Shown here: piece by piece, positions 21,582 to 31,795 of the stretch
Numbering within the stretch: position 1 is the stretch's first letter
Layout of the letters: each line of letters starts with the position of its first letter
NCBI GenBank assembly: GCA_011634665.1
Contig: WAEK01000011.1
Location: 1,420,501-1,484,500, forward strand
DNA: 64,000 bases
Direction: 5' to 3'
Source of the DNA: Mortierella sp. BCC40632
Taxonomy: Eukaryota; Mortierellomycota; Mortierellomycetes; Mortierellales; Mortierellaceae
Position numbers and translations under genes: made by a program
The notes under the pieces: generated by a model
The model's database searches: none
The model's input: only the letters and a program-made list of their open reading frames with translations
What the model was told of the DNA's origin: nothing

Positions 21582-23808
21582 ATGGCATCAGCAGTGTCAG
21601 CCATCTTTATCCTGGATCTCAAGGGCAAGGTCCTGATCTCTCGAAACTATCGTGGTGACATTCCCATGTCCGCCGTCGAAAAGTTCTTGCCCTTGGTTCT
21701 CGAGGCTGAGGAGGACAGTCAGGCTCCAGCACCATGCTTTACGGATGATGGCATCAACTACCTTTACATCCGCCATAACAATTTGTTTTGTAAGTCTTGG
21801 TCAGGATTCCTTCTCCATCATCACAAAAGAGAGTGAGAGAGAATGAGAAAAAAAAAGAAATGTGTACGAGAGAGAGAGAGAGAGAGAACAAGATGTTGTA
21901 TCCATCTCTTTATATCTCTTAAAGAAAGAAAAGAAAAAAGAGTCATTGCTTCCATCTGGACCATGGCGACCATTGGAATCATCATCTAGACTATTGGGCA
22001 AGAAACAAAGAGTCTTTTATTTACTTGTATCCGTCTTGTCACTCACCTTTTCTCTCTCTCTCTCTCTCTCTCTATCTCCTCTTTATTCATGACCTTGCAC
22101 ATCAGTGTTGGCTATCACTCGCAAAAACTCGAACGCGACGACAGTGATGCTCTTCTTGCACACCATCGCCGAGGTCCTGACCGAGTACTTCAAGGAACTC
22201 GAGGAAGAATCAATCCGGGACAACTTTGTGATCATCTACGAGTTGTTGGACGAGATGATGGACTTTGGATACCCGCAAACTACCGAGTCCAAGATCTTGC
22301 AGGAGTACATCACTCAGGATGCGTACAAGCTTGAGGTTCAGGTTCGACCTCCCATGGCCGTCACCAATGCCGTCTCGTGGCGTTCAGAAGGAATCCGGTA
22401 CAGGAAGAATGAGGTCTTTTTGGATGTGGTCGAATCCGTCAATTTGTTGGTCAATGCCAACGGAAACGTGCTCCGGAGTGAAATCTTGGGTGCGATCAAG
22501 ATGAAGGTCTTTCTCTCTGGTATGCCAGAACTTCGTCTTGGTCTAAACGACAAGGTCATGTTTGAGAGCACTGGACGCTGTAAGTTGACGGGGGGCATGA
22601 CAATACAGGTTGATATTTATTTATTTTTTATCTTTTTTTTGTGAAAGGCAAAGAGTCGTTAATATTTTTTTTTTCCTTCTTCTTTTCTTTTCTTCAACTA
22701 GCTCCCACCAAGGGCAAGTCGATCGAGATGGAGGATGTCAAGTTCCATCAGTGTGTGCGTCTTTCCAAGTTTGAGAATGACAGGACTATTTCCTTTATTC
22801 CTCCTGATGGCGAGTTTGATTTGATGACCTATCGTTTGAACACTCAGGTCAAACCCTTGATCTGGGTTGAGGCGCTTGTCGAAAACTATACAGGAACCAG
22901 AGTCGAGTACCTGATTCGCGTAATGGCACTGCTTTATTTTTATTTTCTTTCTTTTTCTTATACCTGCGTGAGTTTGTCCAGGCGTCATCTTCCAGGAAAC
23001 TTGACGACAGATTGACTCAAATGGATTTTTTTCTTTTCTTTTCAAATCGACCTATAGGCCAAGGCTCAGTTCAAGCGCCGATCATCTGCCAACAATGTTG
23101 AGATCCATATTCCGGTCCCTGAGGATGCTGACACACCAAGATTCAGAGTACGTAGTGGATGGACTTTTATGAAGAAGAAGAAAAAGATCCCTGGCAATGC
23201 AGCGAAGAGGAGTACGATGTATGAAATGAAAAGAAAAGGAAAAAAGACATACATTTGACTGATACTTTTCTCTTTCTTTCTTTCTTGAACCTCCTCATCC
23301 TTGTAGAGTGGCATTGGATCGGCACAATACGTCCCAGAAAAGGCGTGCGTTATCTGGAAGATCAAGCAGTTCCAGGGAGGCAAAGAGTTTTCGTTGAGAG
23401 CGCATTTTGGTCTTCCCTCTGTCAAGAATCGTAAGTTCTTTTCTACTTTTTTTTTCTTTTCTTTTCTTTTCTTTCTTTCAGTCTTTGCGCGGCAAACAAT
23501 TCAGGGGAGAGAGAAAGGAGACGTGGGAGGGTGGGGGTGTGGTTGTTTTCAGGATAGACTCTGACCATCTCTTTTTTTTTTAAAAAAAAAAAAAAAACAC
23601 AGTCGAGGATTCGGATAAGCGACCACCTATTTCGATCAAGTTCGAGATCCCGTACTTTACGACATCGGGTATTCAGGTGCGCTACTTAAAGATCCAGGAA
23701 CGTTCAGGATACGCAGCACTACCATGGGTTCGTTACATCACACAGAATGGTGATTACCAGATGAGAATGCCAGATAGCATCAAATCCTCGAAATTGACCC
23801 CTATTTAG
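21582..23808 (+). CDS. APM1: AP-1 clathrin adaptor complex mu subunit
   Basis: Six exons (21582-21789, 22106-22579, 22702-22919, 23058-23147, 23307-23430, 23603-23808) give 439 residues, close to the family's 420-450. The N-terminal longin-like half starts MASAVSAIFILDLKGKVLISRNY and the C-terminal mu-homology domain begins near residue 170 (VSWRSEGIRYRKNEVFLDV). Diagnostic stretches include KVFLSGMPELRLGLNDKV, RTISFIPPDGEFDLM, NNVEIHIPVPEDAD and the terminal FTTSGIQVRYLKI ... PWVRYITQNGDYQ, which match AP-1 mu rather than AP-2 or AP-3. In the cell it recognises Yxx-phi cargo signals and drives clathrin traffic between trans-Golgi and endosomes. A 13-residue tail extends past the usual end. 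Introns carry poly-T and GA tracts. Confidence 0.95.
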
Positions 23809-24460
23809 AAAGAGAGAGAGAAAAAAAAATGAAAAGAAAAGAACTATGACTGAGCAACAACAACAGTAACAAAAAAAAACAAAATACAAAGAAAGAAAGA
23901 AAAAAAAAAATTATCCAAAATGTGTAGGGTGGGGAAGCCTACGAATACCGAGTCTCCTTCTCTCTCTTACTTCAACAACAACGACCCCATTATATTATTA
24001 CTATTTTTTTTTTTTTTGAGATGCATACTATGAACTGCTGTGGAGATCAACAAGTTTGGTCGAGTGTCCTCTTCTTCACCCCCTTGCCTTTATAAAAAAA
24101 AAGTATGTTGAGGAGAGGGATACATATCTCTTTTTTTTTTTTTTTTTTTTTTTTTTTGGAACACCAAGCTGGGAGTGAAAGAGGGGAATGCTTTTATGGA
24201 AGGATCAACAATTCATAATAAACAAAAACAGCAACTGAATCTATAGAGATATGTCAAGGATGGAAGGAGAAGGGGAAAAGAGGTAAAAAGAAAAGAAAGA
24301 AAGAAAAAGAAAAAAGAGGGAAAGAGAGAGTATGTGCAAGAACATCACGGACGGACCGGCGGCCGAGCAAGTACTTGCTTCAAGGAGAGAAGGTGAGGGT
24401 GAGTGAGGGTGAGAGATGAGAGAGTGAAAGAGAAAAAGTGGAGTCAAACTTGGTCTCCCT
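23809..24460. other. Convergent 3' intergenic region
   Basis: Lies between the ends of the AP-1 mu gene (+) and the PC-esterase-like gene (-). Contains poly-A runs and a 27-base poly-T run at 24131-24157. No coding signal. Confidence 0.6.
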
Positions 24461-25909
24461 TTAAACCTGGAGAATCCGCATAGCATTAAAAATCAGATCC
24501 GCATATGCATCCAAGGGTCCAGGCGCACAGAACCGTGAGCAATCGCCATCACCCATTCGTCCATCCGGTCGCACAGCATACATATTTTGGGTATCCAGGT
24601 AAATGCCTCCTGCTGCTTCAACAACAAGCTTGGCCATCTTGTTTTGACGTTGAATATCAGCAAGCGAGGGTCGGAGCTCTTCCTTGTTGCCATCATGCTG
24701 CTCCTGTCTCGTGGGTGGGGTATGCAAAGGCCGCTGGAGAACTGCGCCTGGGATGATGGACTGACCAGACTTGTCGGCAATGGCCTCATCTTCACCTTGG
24801 TTCTTGAACTTTGAACAGTTTGGAGATCCTGGATGAGTGGCTCGGTAAATGAAGAGTACATCGGGGTAGTACCTCCAGAGATGTCGAATGGTAATCACCA
24901 GTTCGCTCAAAAAGACCTCGTCCGGTCGCCAGACAAGACCACGATTCAAGAGAACAATCTTGTACTTGGCCAACATGTCCTCTGTGGCCCAGTGCTGCTC
25001 AACAGTTGATGCGATTGGGAATTCTTCATCCTCAGGATCGAATGCTCGTGGGACAGAGAGGAGATCATTTCGGGCAAACTTGAGGTAGGTATTGACACAG
25101 AGTCCATGTGCGGCATGGTGAAGACATCCAAGTTCACCATAGCATGCAAAAGAGCTCTCAAAGGCACTGAGAAGTACATCATGAATCTGATATTGGGTCA
25201 CGTCGCCCACGACAAGGACATTGCGTTGTTCCAAAAGCTGACAAAAGTTGGGTTTGGAATAAGATTGGTACGTGGCACGGTCGTCCGAAAAGCCGACCTT
25301 GTTGGGATCTGTGGCAACGGAGCTTGGTCCACAGATCTTCTCGTCAGGGACCCAGCGGTATTTGACGGCTTCGCGGACTAGGAAGCGCTCGTTGACATGG
25401 TCATACTCACCCAGGTAATGACCTTCGCCCTCACGATCGAGCGCCTTTGTGAAGCTCTTGTCACACTTGGCGAACCTAGCATCGCCAATATGTTTCAGTG
25501 GCGTGAATTCCTGGTCCTGTCGCACCCACTGACCGTGCGTTGTCCAACATTCGATTTGTTCCCGGATAGTCTTGACCAGCCCTGGGTTGCCCTTGATACG
25601 AGTGCCATGGATCCGGCCCGCTTCCTTGTCCTCGAACACACGATAGGCCTCGGCCTTGGCAATGACATCGGAAAGCTGATCAAGTGTTTCGAGATCCTGG
25701 AGTGTGAGTGGGACTGAAGGATGACGGCTCCTGCCAGAGTTATCCCGATGAGATGATGATGATTTCAGAGATGAATCGTGTCCGTTGGAATGCTTTTGTG
25801 CCTGGTTACGAAGGCCCGATGATGACAGGGTACTCTTGTTGATGAGCACCACTTGGAGGATGAGGATGCATATAATGAAAAAGAACACGAGCTTGACAAT
25901 GGGAGGCAT
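24461..25909 (-). CDS. Type II membrane protein with PC-esterase/TBL-like fold
   Basis: A single exon of 482 residues. Residues 6-24 (KLVFFFIICILILQVVLIN) form one membrane anchor near the N-terminus, followed by a Ser-rich stem, as in Golgi type II proteins. The luminal part resembles the PMR5/TBL PC-esterase family: CGPSSVATDP, then NVLVVGDVTQYQIHDVLL near 230-247, FIYRATHPGSPNC near 352, and DGDCSRFCAPGPLDAY near 453. Plant TBL proteins O-acetylate wall polysaccharides using a GDS serine and a DxxH pair. Here the GDS serine is Val and the DxxH His position is Arg, so classical catalysis is doubtful. Paired Cys are retained. Probable role: Golgi glycan-related; substrate unknown. Confidence 0.65.
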   Translation of the reverse strand: MPPIVKLVFFFIICILILQVVLINKSTLSSSGLRNQAQKHSNGHDSSLKSSSSHRDNSGRSRHPSVPLTLQDLETLDQLSDVIAKAEAYRVFEDKEAGRIHGTRIKGNPGLVKTIREQIECWTTHGQWVRQDQEFTPLKHIGDARFAKCDKSFTKALDREGEGHYLGEYDHVNERFLVREAVKYRWVPDEKICGPSSVATDPNKVGFSDDRATYQSYSKPNFCQLLEQRNVLVVGDVTQYQIHDVLLSAFESSFACYGELGCLHHAAHGLCVNTYLKFARNDLLSVPRAFDPEDEEFPIASTVEQHWATEDMLAKYKIVLLNRGLVWRPDEVFLSELVITIRHLWRYYPDVLFIYRATHPGSPNCSKFKNQGEDEAIADKSGQSIIPGAVLQRPLHTPPTRQEQHDGNKEELRPSLADIQRQNKMAKLVVEAAGGIYLDTQNMYAVRPDGRMGDGDCSRFCAPGPLDAYADLIFNAMRILQV

Positions 25910-26248
25910 GGTGCAAGAATGCTAATGCTGTGCTTTAGCTTTCTTTCTTTTCTCCCTCTCTCTCTCACTCCCCTTCTTGGTTGCGGAATGCCGAGGTGTT
26001 GGTTACAAGGTGGATGAGGCCGAAGAAAACACTGCTGTTGGTACTCTGACCTACAATGGATGTTGCTATTGTTGCTGATGCAGGTGTTGTATACTGGTGA
26101 GTACCTGTTGGTGAGGATCCAGGCCACTTTTTATTAAAAGGGGAACAAAAAAGAGAGGAGAAAGAAGGAAAAGAAGAAGAAGAGAGAAAGAAGATACCTG
26201 TGTGCGGGTTTGGAGTGGAAGGGCCATCCCATTGTCCAGCGCCCACTT

Positions 26249-26256
26249 TATTTATA
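26249..26256 (-). promoter_or_regulatory. TATA-like box upstream of the PC-esterase-like gene
   Basis: TATAAATA on the minus strand about 340 bp before the start codon at 25909. The longer spacing would imply a leader of about 300 bases or a leader intron. Confidence 0.35.
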
Positions 26257-26441
26257 GGCTCTGCTCACCCACCAGACCAGAGGCAGGCCATGCAAACAAC
26301 TCCAGGACGAGCAAACAAGTAAAGCAAAAGCAGAAGCAGGATAGACTCGGGATAGGGTGGGCGAGACGAGTAGCCGGGTAATAAAGCAAAAAAAAAAAAG
26401 AGACAGGGCTCCGATGCTTCTATCCCAAGGCTGCGTCTCTG

Positions 26442-26473
<32 letters not shown>

Positions 26474-26896
26474 CCCTTTTCTCGTCTCTCCTAGGACATT
26501 CCCAGTCAACAGGGGCACAAAAGCAAATCAAGAGTCTCTCTCACTCTCTCTCTCACTCTCCTGCCTCTGCCCCAACTATCCCTCCCATCCCATCCATATT
26601 AGTCTCACCTTCGTCCCACTCCTCCTACCCTCCCAGCCCTGCACAAAGAAAAAGTGGTTTTTTCGAGATGGAAAAACCTCCATCTCATTCTCCATCAGCT
26701 CTCTCTCACTCTCTCTCTCTTTCTCTTTCTGGTCATTTTTAGAGAATTCATCGTTTTCCTCCGATCTGAACCTTCATATACGATCCCAGCAACTATAAAG
26801 TTTTCCAAGCGCGTCGTTCCGTTCCTGTTTTCTCCTTTGTCCCGAAAGCGAGCAAAAGTTTGCTTTCGCATCTCTGTTCTTGCTCGGTTATCACAC

Positions 26897-26936
<40 letters not shown>

Positions 26937-28907
26937 GCCTGAGACCATACCCGAGAGCGAAAATCCAGACTTGAGGAAAGAGATTGATCCGTGAGGAGCT
27001 GTTTAGAGATGAGTTGGCCTCTCTCTCTCTCTCTCTCTCTCCCTATCTTTTTCTCACTCTTAACATGATCATCTGCATGTTTTATCCTGTCATCTCTTTC
27101 TGTCCTAATCGTTCTCTACCGTTGATACTATTCTCTATCATCCTAGCCATCTTGAGGCATGCAAGTCTTCTACACTTGGAGTAATTGTGTGTGCATGCAA
27201 TAAAGTTGTTTCGTGTACTACTTGTTTTTCCATGGGCAAAAAAAAAAAAAAAAAAAAACGCTAGGGGCTTATTTTTGGAGGTTGGCACAAAAGTTGTGGC
27301 CTTGTTGATGGTTTCTGTGCAAGAGTTTGGACCCAAGTCCAGTCCCAAGTCGTTCTTGAGTTTGCCACCACGCCGCAATGAATTAGTTCACAGAAAGACA
27401 ATGTCGGGCCCTGAATGAGACAGCTCTGAGTAGGAAAAAAAAAAAATGGTGGTACCACACAGTCGTCCTTTTTTCGAGTCATTCCTGTAGTGTTGCTCTC
27501 TAGAAAGTCGCGTATTGCTAGGGGATCGAGGAAGGTTTAGATCAGGTCCTTCCAAAGGGGGGAACTATGCAATTCTGGGCGCTGTAGCGCCCAAAAGATA
27601 ATATCCTGGCTGAGAACGCCCTGAGAGCGCGCCTGAGACTGGTGGCGTCTTTGAGCCTGGCCGGATCCTTGGTGACTTTGTCGAGCATGCTCTAGATGTC
27701 AGGAGCAAAGGCTCCCACGAATTGAAAAACGCTCTGGATAGTACACTAGACTACTGGGTGGCATCGATGATAAAGAAAAAAAAGGTGAAGGTTGTAAGAA
27801 GAATGGTGTGGGGAAGCGCGGAATGTGTGTGGGGAGAGCGTGGACGGCTACAAAGCAGCCTTTTGGGCTTTGCTGGGGCGTAGCGCCATTCGCACAAAAC
27901 GACAGGGAAGTTCTGCAGGAAGCAAACATTTGTATTCGACAACTATCTATCGACCAGACAAAGTGTTACAGAGCACGCTCATCAAAAGAGTTTGCGCCGA
28001 TTGCTCCATCAGTTCGAACCAACACGTCTCCATCTATAAATCAGCGGACTGCATCGTTGTCAACTTCACACCTATCGTCGCAAATGGTATCGTCCATATC
28101 ATCAGCATCAACAGCACTAACACTTAACTCCACGACAGCATCTACACATGATAAGACTGCTGAGTCGACAGTCTTGTATCAGACCGCTTCTTGCCCACAA
28201 GGTTAAAAGGGTGGAGGTGGGCAATATTATGGCCATCATCGGAATTCAAACACCTTCAGTGCCCACAGACAGGATGCTTGGGCCCATTTGCTGCTGTTGC
28301 TGCTGGAGAGCAGGTTAACCCCTCCCCCTCTCCGAGCTATCAAATGTTGCTATTGATGGCGCAGTAATCTTGAAAGTCATTCGAGTAAGTCTTCTTCCAA
28401 AGGCGAACGAACATTGCCACTTTCTTTTGCAAACCTGACAACTCCTCTCTCTTTCCTTTCTTTCCTTTTTTGTGTGTGTGTGTGTGTTGTCGATAGATGA
28501 ACCCTAGGATGAAAGGTGAAGAGACTGAAAAATAAAACCAGGATCATATTGTAGAATATGCGGAATCTACACTGAACATTCTTAACCTAGTCTCCGAGTC
28601 AAAGGCATACTTTCTGACATTACCATCCAGTCTTCAGGGCTGGAGTATCTACCTCTGAAGACAGATTACACAGCGTCCGAGAGTATCTTCACCATAAAGT
28701 GGCGTGGCGCCTATAATCCAGGCACATGTCAACAACAAGGAGGTTGTCGACAATTTGCGAGTACTTGACCAGCTGTTTGTTCTATCTGGTCCGGTTAAAA
28801 CCACTTCCTTCTCCTACTGACTTTGTAGCCATAGTCTCAATACCGACTCTAACACACAAAACATCAACAACATCAGAACTTGGAGGTGAATAGACCTGAC
28901 ATTAGAG

Positions 28908-29141
28908 CTACTGGTCTTGGACAAGAGCTTTTTTGCAGGTGAAGTAACCAGACCCACTCAAACAAGAAATGTCGCGAAAGTGTGTTGGGATTAGCGCAAG
29001 TCTGCCTGCTTTGTCAAATCTTCCATATTCGTTACGGGTCAAATGAACAAGGGATTCTGCTAACGCTTCTCCCTTCTTAATAATCGAAGAACTGGCATTG
29101 GGTAATGGTAACTCTACTTCCACTGGTCTTCGACCAGACAT
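28908..29141 (-). other. Possible small gene or exon, unrecognised
   Basis: A 77-codon open frame starting MSGRRPVEVELPLPNASSS and ending CKKALVQDQ before a stop. Composition is protein-like rather than low complexity, and the sequence just before the ATG (AAACAAG) could be a leader or an acceptor. No family is recognised, and it may be a fragment of a decayed gene with the stretch at 29983-30340. Confidence 0.25.
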
Positions 29142-29982
29142 CTTGTTTACTTATCAGTCCCTACTGTGTATTGATAAACTACATAACCAAAAGAAAGAAA
29201 GAAAGTTAGCCGGAAACGAATTAACGCCTTTGACTCGGATAGTCGCTAGCCTTGGGAACATACAAAAAGACTGCCTCTGAAAATTAGAGGTGCGATGATA
29301 TTGGAAAAAGTAAATACGTTCATCGTTCCAACGTGTAAAGATTAGCCGTCTCCTCTGGTTGCTACACAGCCAACTTTGGAGCTGTTGAAGAAAAGTTGAA
29401 GACGGTATAAGGCTTTGGAGAGTAGATAGACCTGGATGTGGACTTTATTTCCTTTTTTTTTTTTTCCTCTTCTTCTTCTGTAATCTCTTTTCAAAACCTC
29501 ATCTACGGATAAAACCAATTTTGAGTAATCGAATTTGTAGTCCGTTTGCACCATCCAGAAAGAGGTGTTTACAAATACACATCCCTCGTTGAAAAAAAAA
29601 AAAAAGTATCGCCACTCTTGAACCTCATAACCGGAGATGTTTTGCCTATGACAGAGAATATCATCGTCACCTTCACGCTTCCTTTTTTCACTTTCGCTGT
29701 AGACAGTGCCGCTTATTGATACATTTAGCTCAAGTTCTGATAGCCTTACTGTTCGCTTCGAACCATATCCTCTTGTATTGATCTCTATTAGTTACTTGTG
29801 GCCCAGAGGTTGGTGACTGAACCCAAAGGCAAGTCCATATGGATCCTCAGTTTGTTCTTGGTATGGTCCGTGAGGTATTTACGATTCACTCCAAATGTTT
29901 TGAATAAGCTCGCTATTCTTCATATCTGGTGTCTTTGTGGATCACTTAATCCTAAAGTGTCCATCTTTTACCGTCTTGTAAG

Positions 29983-30340
29983 TCAGAAAAGCTCAACAAG
30001 TGGAGTCGCGTTGTTGACCTTTGTAGATTTGATTAGACCGTGGGTCTTTTTCGACACGCTGCGTAGACCGCATTCCAGCCATGAAAGTTGGTTTGACTGT
30101 GAGGCCTTGCCCAGTTTGACCAATGGACATGAGGTTATTTCAAGTACGAACCAATGGTATTTCTTGGGGGTGAATGAGGAGCCGCACTTTCTGAGGCATA
30201 TCGGTGCCAATTCTTTCTTTTCAAAAAGTCCTAGAGTCGGCCTTTAACCTCAGCTTTGTTAAACTTGTAGTCGGGGTATTCGCAGTTGAGGAAATCCAAG
30301 ATCATACTAATAGACAGCTTTCTTTTTAAAGGTGCCTAGC
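29983..30340 (-). other. Possible exon cluster, unrecognised
   Basis: The minus strand encodes MILDFLNCEYPDYKFNKAE near 30252-30308 and, in another frame after a possible intron, a 75-codon stretch containing YHWFVLEITSCPLVKLGKA at 29983-30210. Both read like globular protein. They cannot be joined with confidence, and stop codons interrupt simple joins, so this may be a pseudogene. Confidence 0.25.
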
Positions 30341-31524
30341 ATGGTGTCCGAAAGTTTCTCTCTCTCTCTCCCTCTTCCTTGTTTGAAATCTCGTCAAGGA
30401 CTTCGTTGCTGAGATCAAGGAGATTAGTATCTTTCTCTCGACGCGTCGAGTGAAGCGACCCGTAAATGGCCATGTTTCTTGGAAGAATTGTCACGTTATC
30501 ACACTCTCTCCCTCCTTCCCTCTCACTCTCTCATCTCCGCGCTATATGACTGGTCCCCAGAGAATTTGCGCATGGGCCTCTGCCTCAACTGGCTCAAGGT
30601 TCAGCTCAGAAGAGGAGGCCAACCACGCCCAAAAGGGTGACTGAGAAAGAACAGTGGGGTTACGTGTGTCGTGATATGGGCCTATTCATCCTCGCCCATG
30701 GTCATGCCCGTCTCTCGTCGCCGTCCCCCCCCACAAAAAAAAAAAAAAAAAAAAAAAAAAAACAACCCATCTCGTCCATCCACGCCATCCATCCATCCAT
30801 CCCGGACCAACCTCAGATAAGCCTAGGAGCGTGCCTGGCGCAGTCATGTAATGAAGTGCGAAAACCTGGTTCTTTTCACACGAGAACCGGAATGGATGTC
30901 AGGACCCAGAAAGTGAGGATATCGTGCCAAAGGAGATTGAGAGTGAAGGGATGGATGGGTGTGTGGTGATGAGATGAGGGGGGGAGGAAGGAGGAGCGGG
31001 CATTGCGAAGGCGGTGGATCTTATCAAGCATTGTGCGGCTATCGGGTACATGTATCAGTGTCATGCGAAACAAACGGCTAGGATGCCTTCTCTCTTTCTC
31101 TCCTCTTCTCTTTGCATTTTTTTTTCAGTGCACTACAGCAAGAACTGGACACAAGCCCATGTAAACAAAAGGGCAATCGAACAGAGACAGCGCATGGGGA
31201 AGGAAGGCGGCTTTTTTTTTTTTTTTTGGTCCCCCCCTGCAGCGGCTGATCGAACGAGATGCAGGATCAGATCCGGGATGAGGGGAGATGCGACGAATTC
31301 AAAGTGGGGGATGAGCCGGATGGCGTAGTGCCAACTGGACCAAGACGACCACGAGATAAGTAGAAAGGAGATTGAGGAGAGTCGAGAGCGGAGAGAGGTC
31401 AAGAAACAAAGAGACAGGACGATATGTGGAGGATTAACTGGGGCGGGCGAATGAGAGTCGGGGCAGGGGGAACGGAAGGGGAGAGGGAGACTCGTGGGCC
31501 TTCAAGCCATCTGTTCTCGCTTCC

Positions 31525-31531
31525 TATAAAG
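31525..31531 (+). promoter_or_regulatory. TATA-like box of the eEF2 gene
   Basis: TATAAAG about 270 bp before the eEF2 start codon, followed by a strongly pyrimidine-rich leader (31571-31700), as common in highly expressed fungal genes. Confidence 0.45.
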
Positions 31532-31795
31532 CGTCTGCAAGGCTGCCTGGCGCAGAACACCTTTTCTCTTCTTTTTTTTTTTTTCTCTTCTTCTCTTCTT
31601 CTTCTTCTTCTGTCAAACAACACTTCCCATTCGTTTTCTCACGTTCTCCACCCCCTTTCCTTTCGTTGTCTATTTTCCCTTACCTTGGACCGCTCTTGAG
31701 CTCACCTTCGCGCGCCTGCCGCAAGTTCGTCAAGACCATCCAGCTGTACAGACCCATCTCCTCCCACTCCCTTTCCTTGCAAGACTTGAGCAACC

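Larger units (their letters stand above)
26260..31500. other. Gene-poor 5 kb region with possible degraded exons
   Basis: Contains CT and CA tracts (CA at 26901-26932), poly-A runs (28 bases at 30735-30762) and no confidently assembled gene. Between about 28.9 and 30.4 kb the minus strand has several open stretches with splice-like edges, listed separately. Base composition between 27.5 and 30.4 kb is less repeat-dominated than the flanks, which suggests old coding DNA. Confidence 0.45.
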
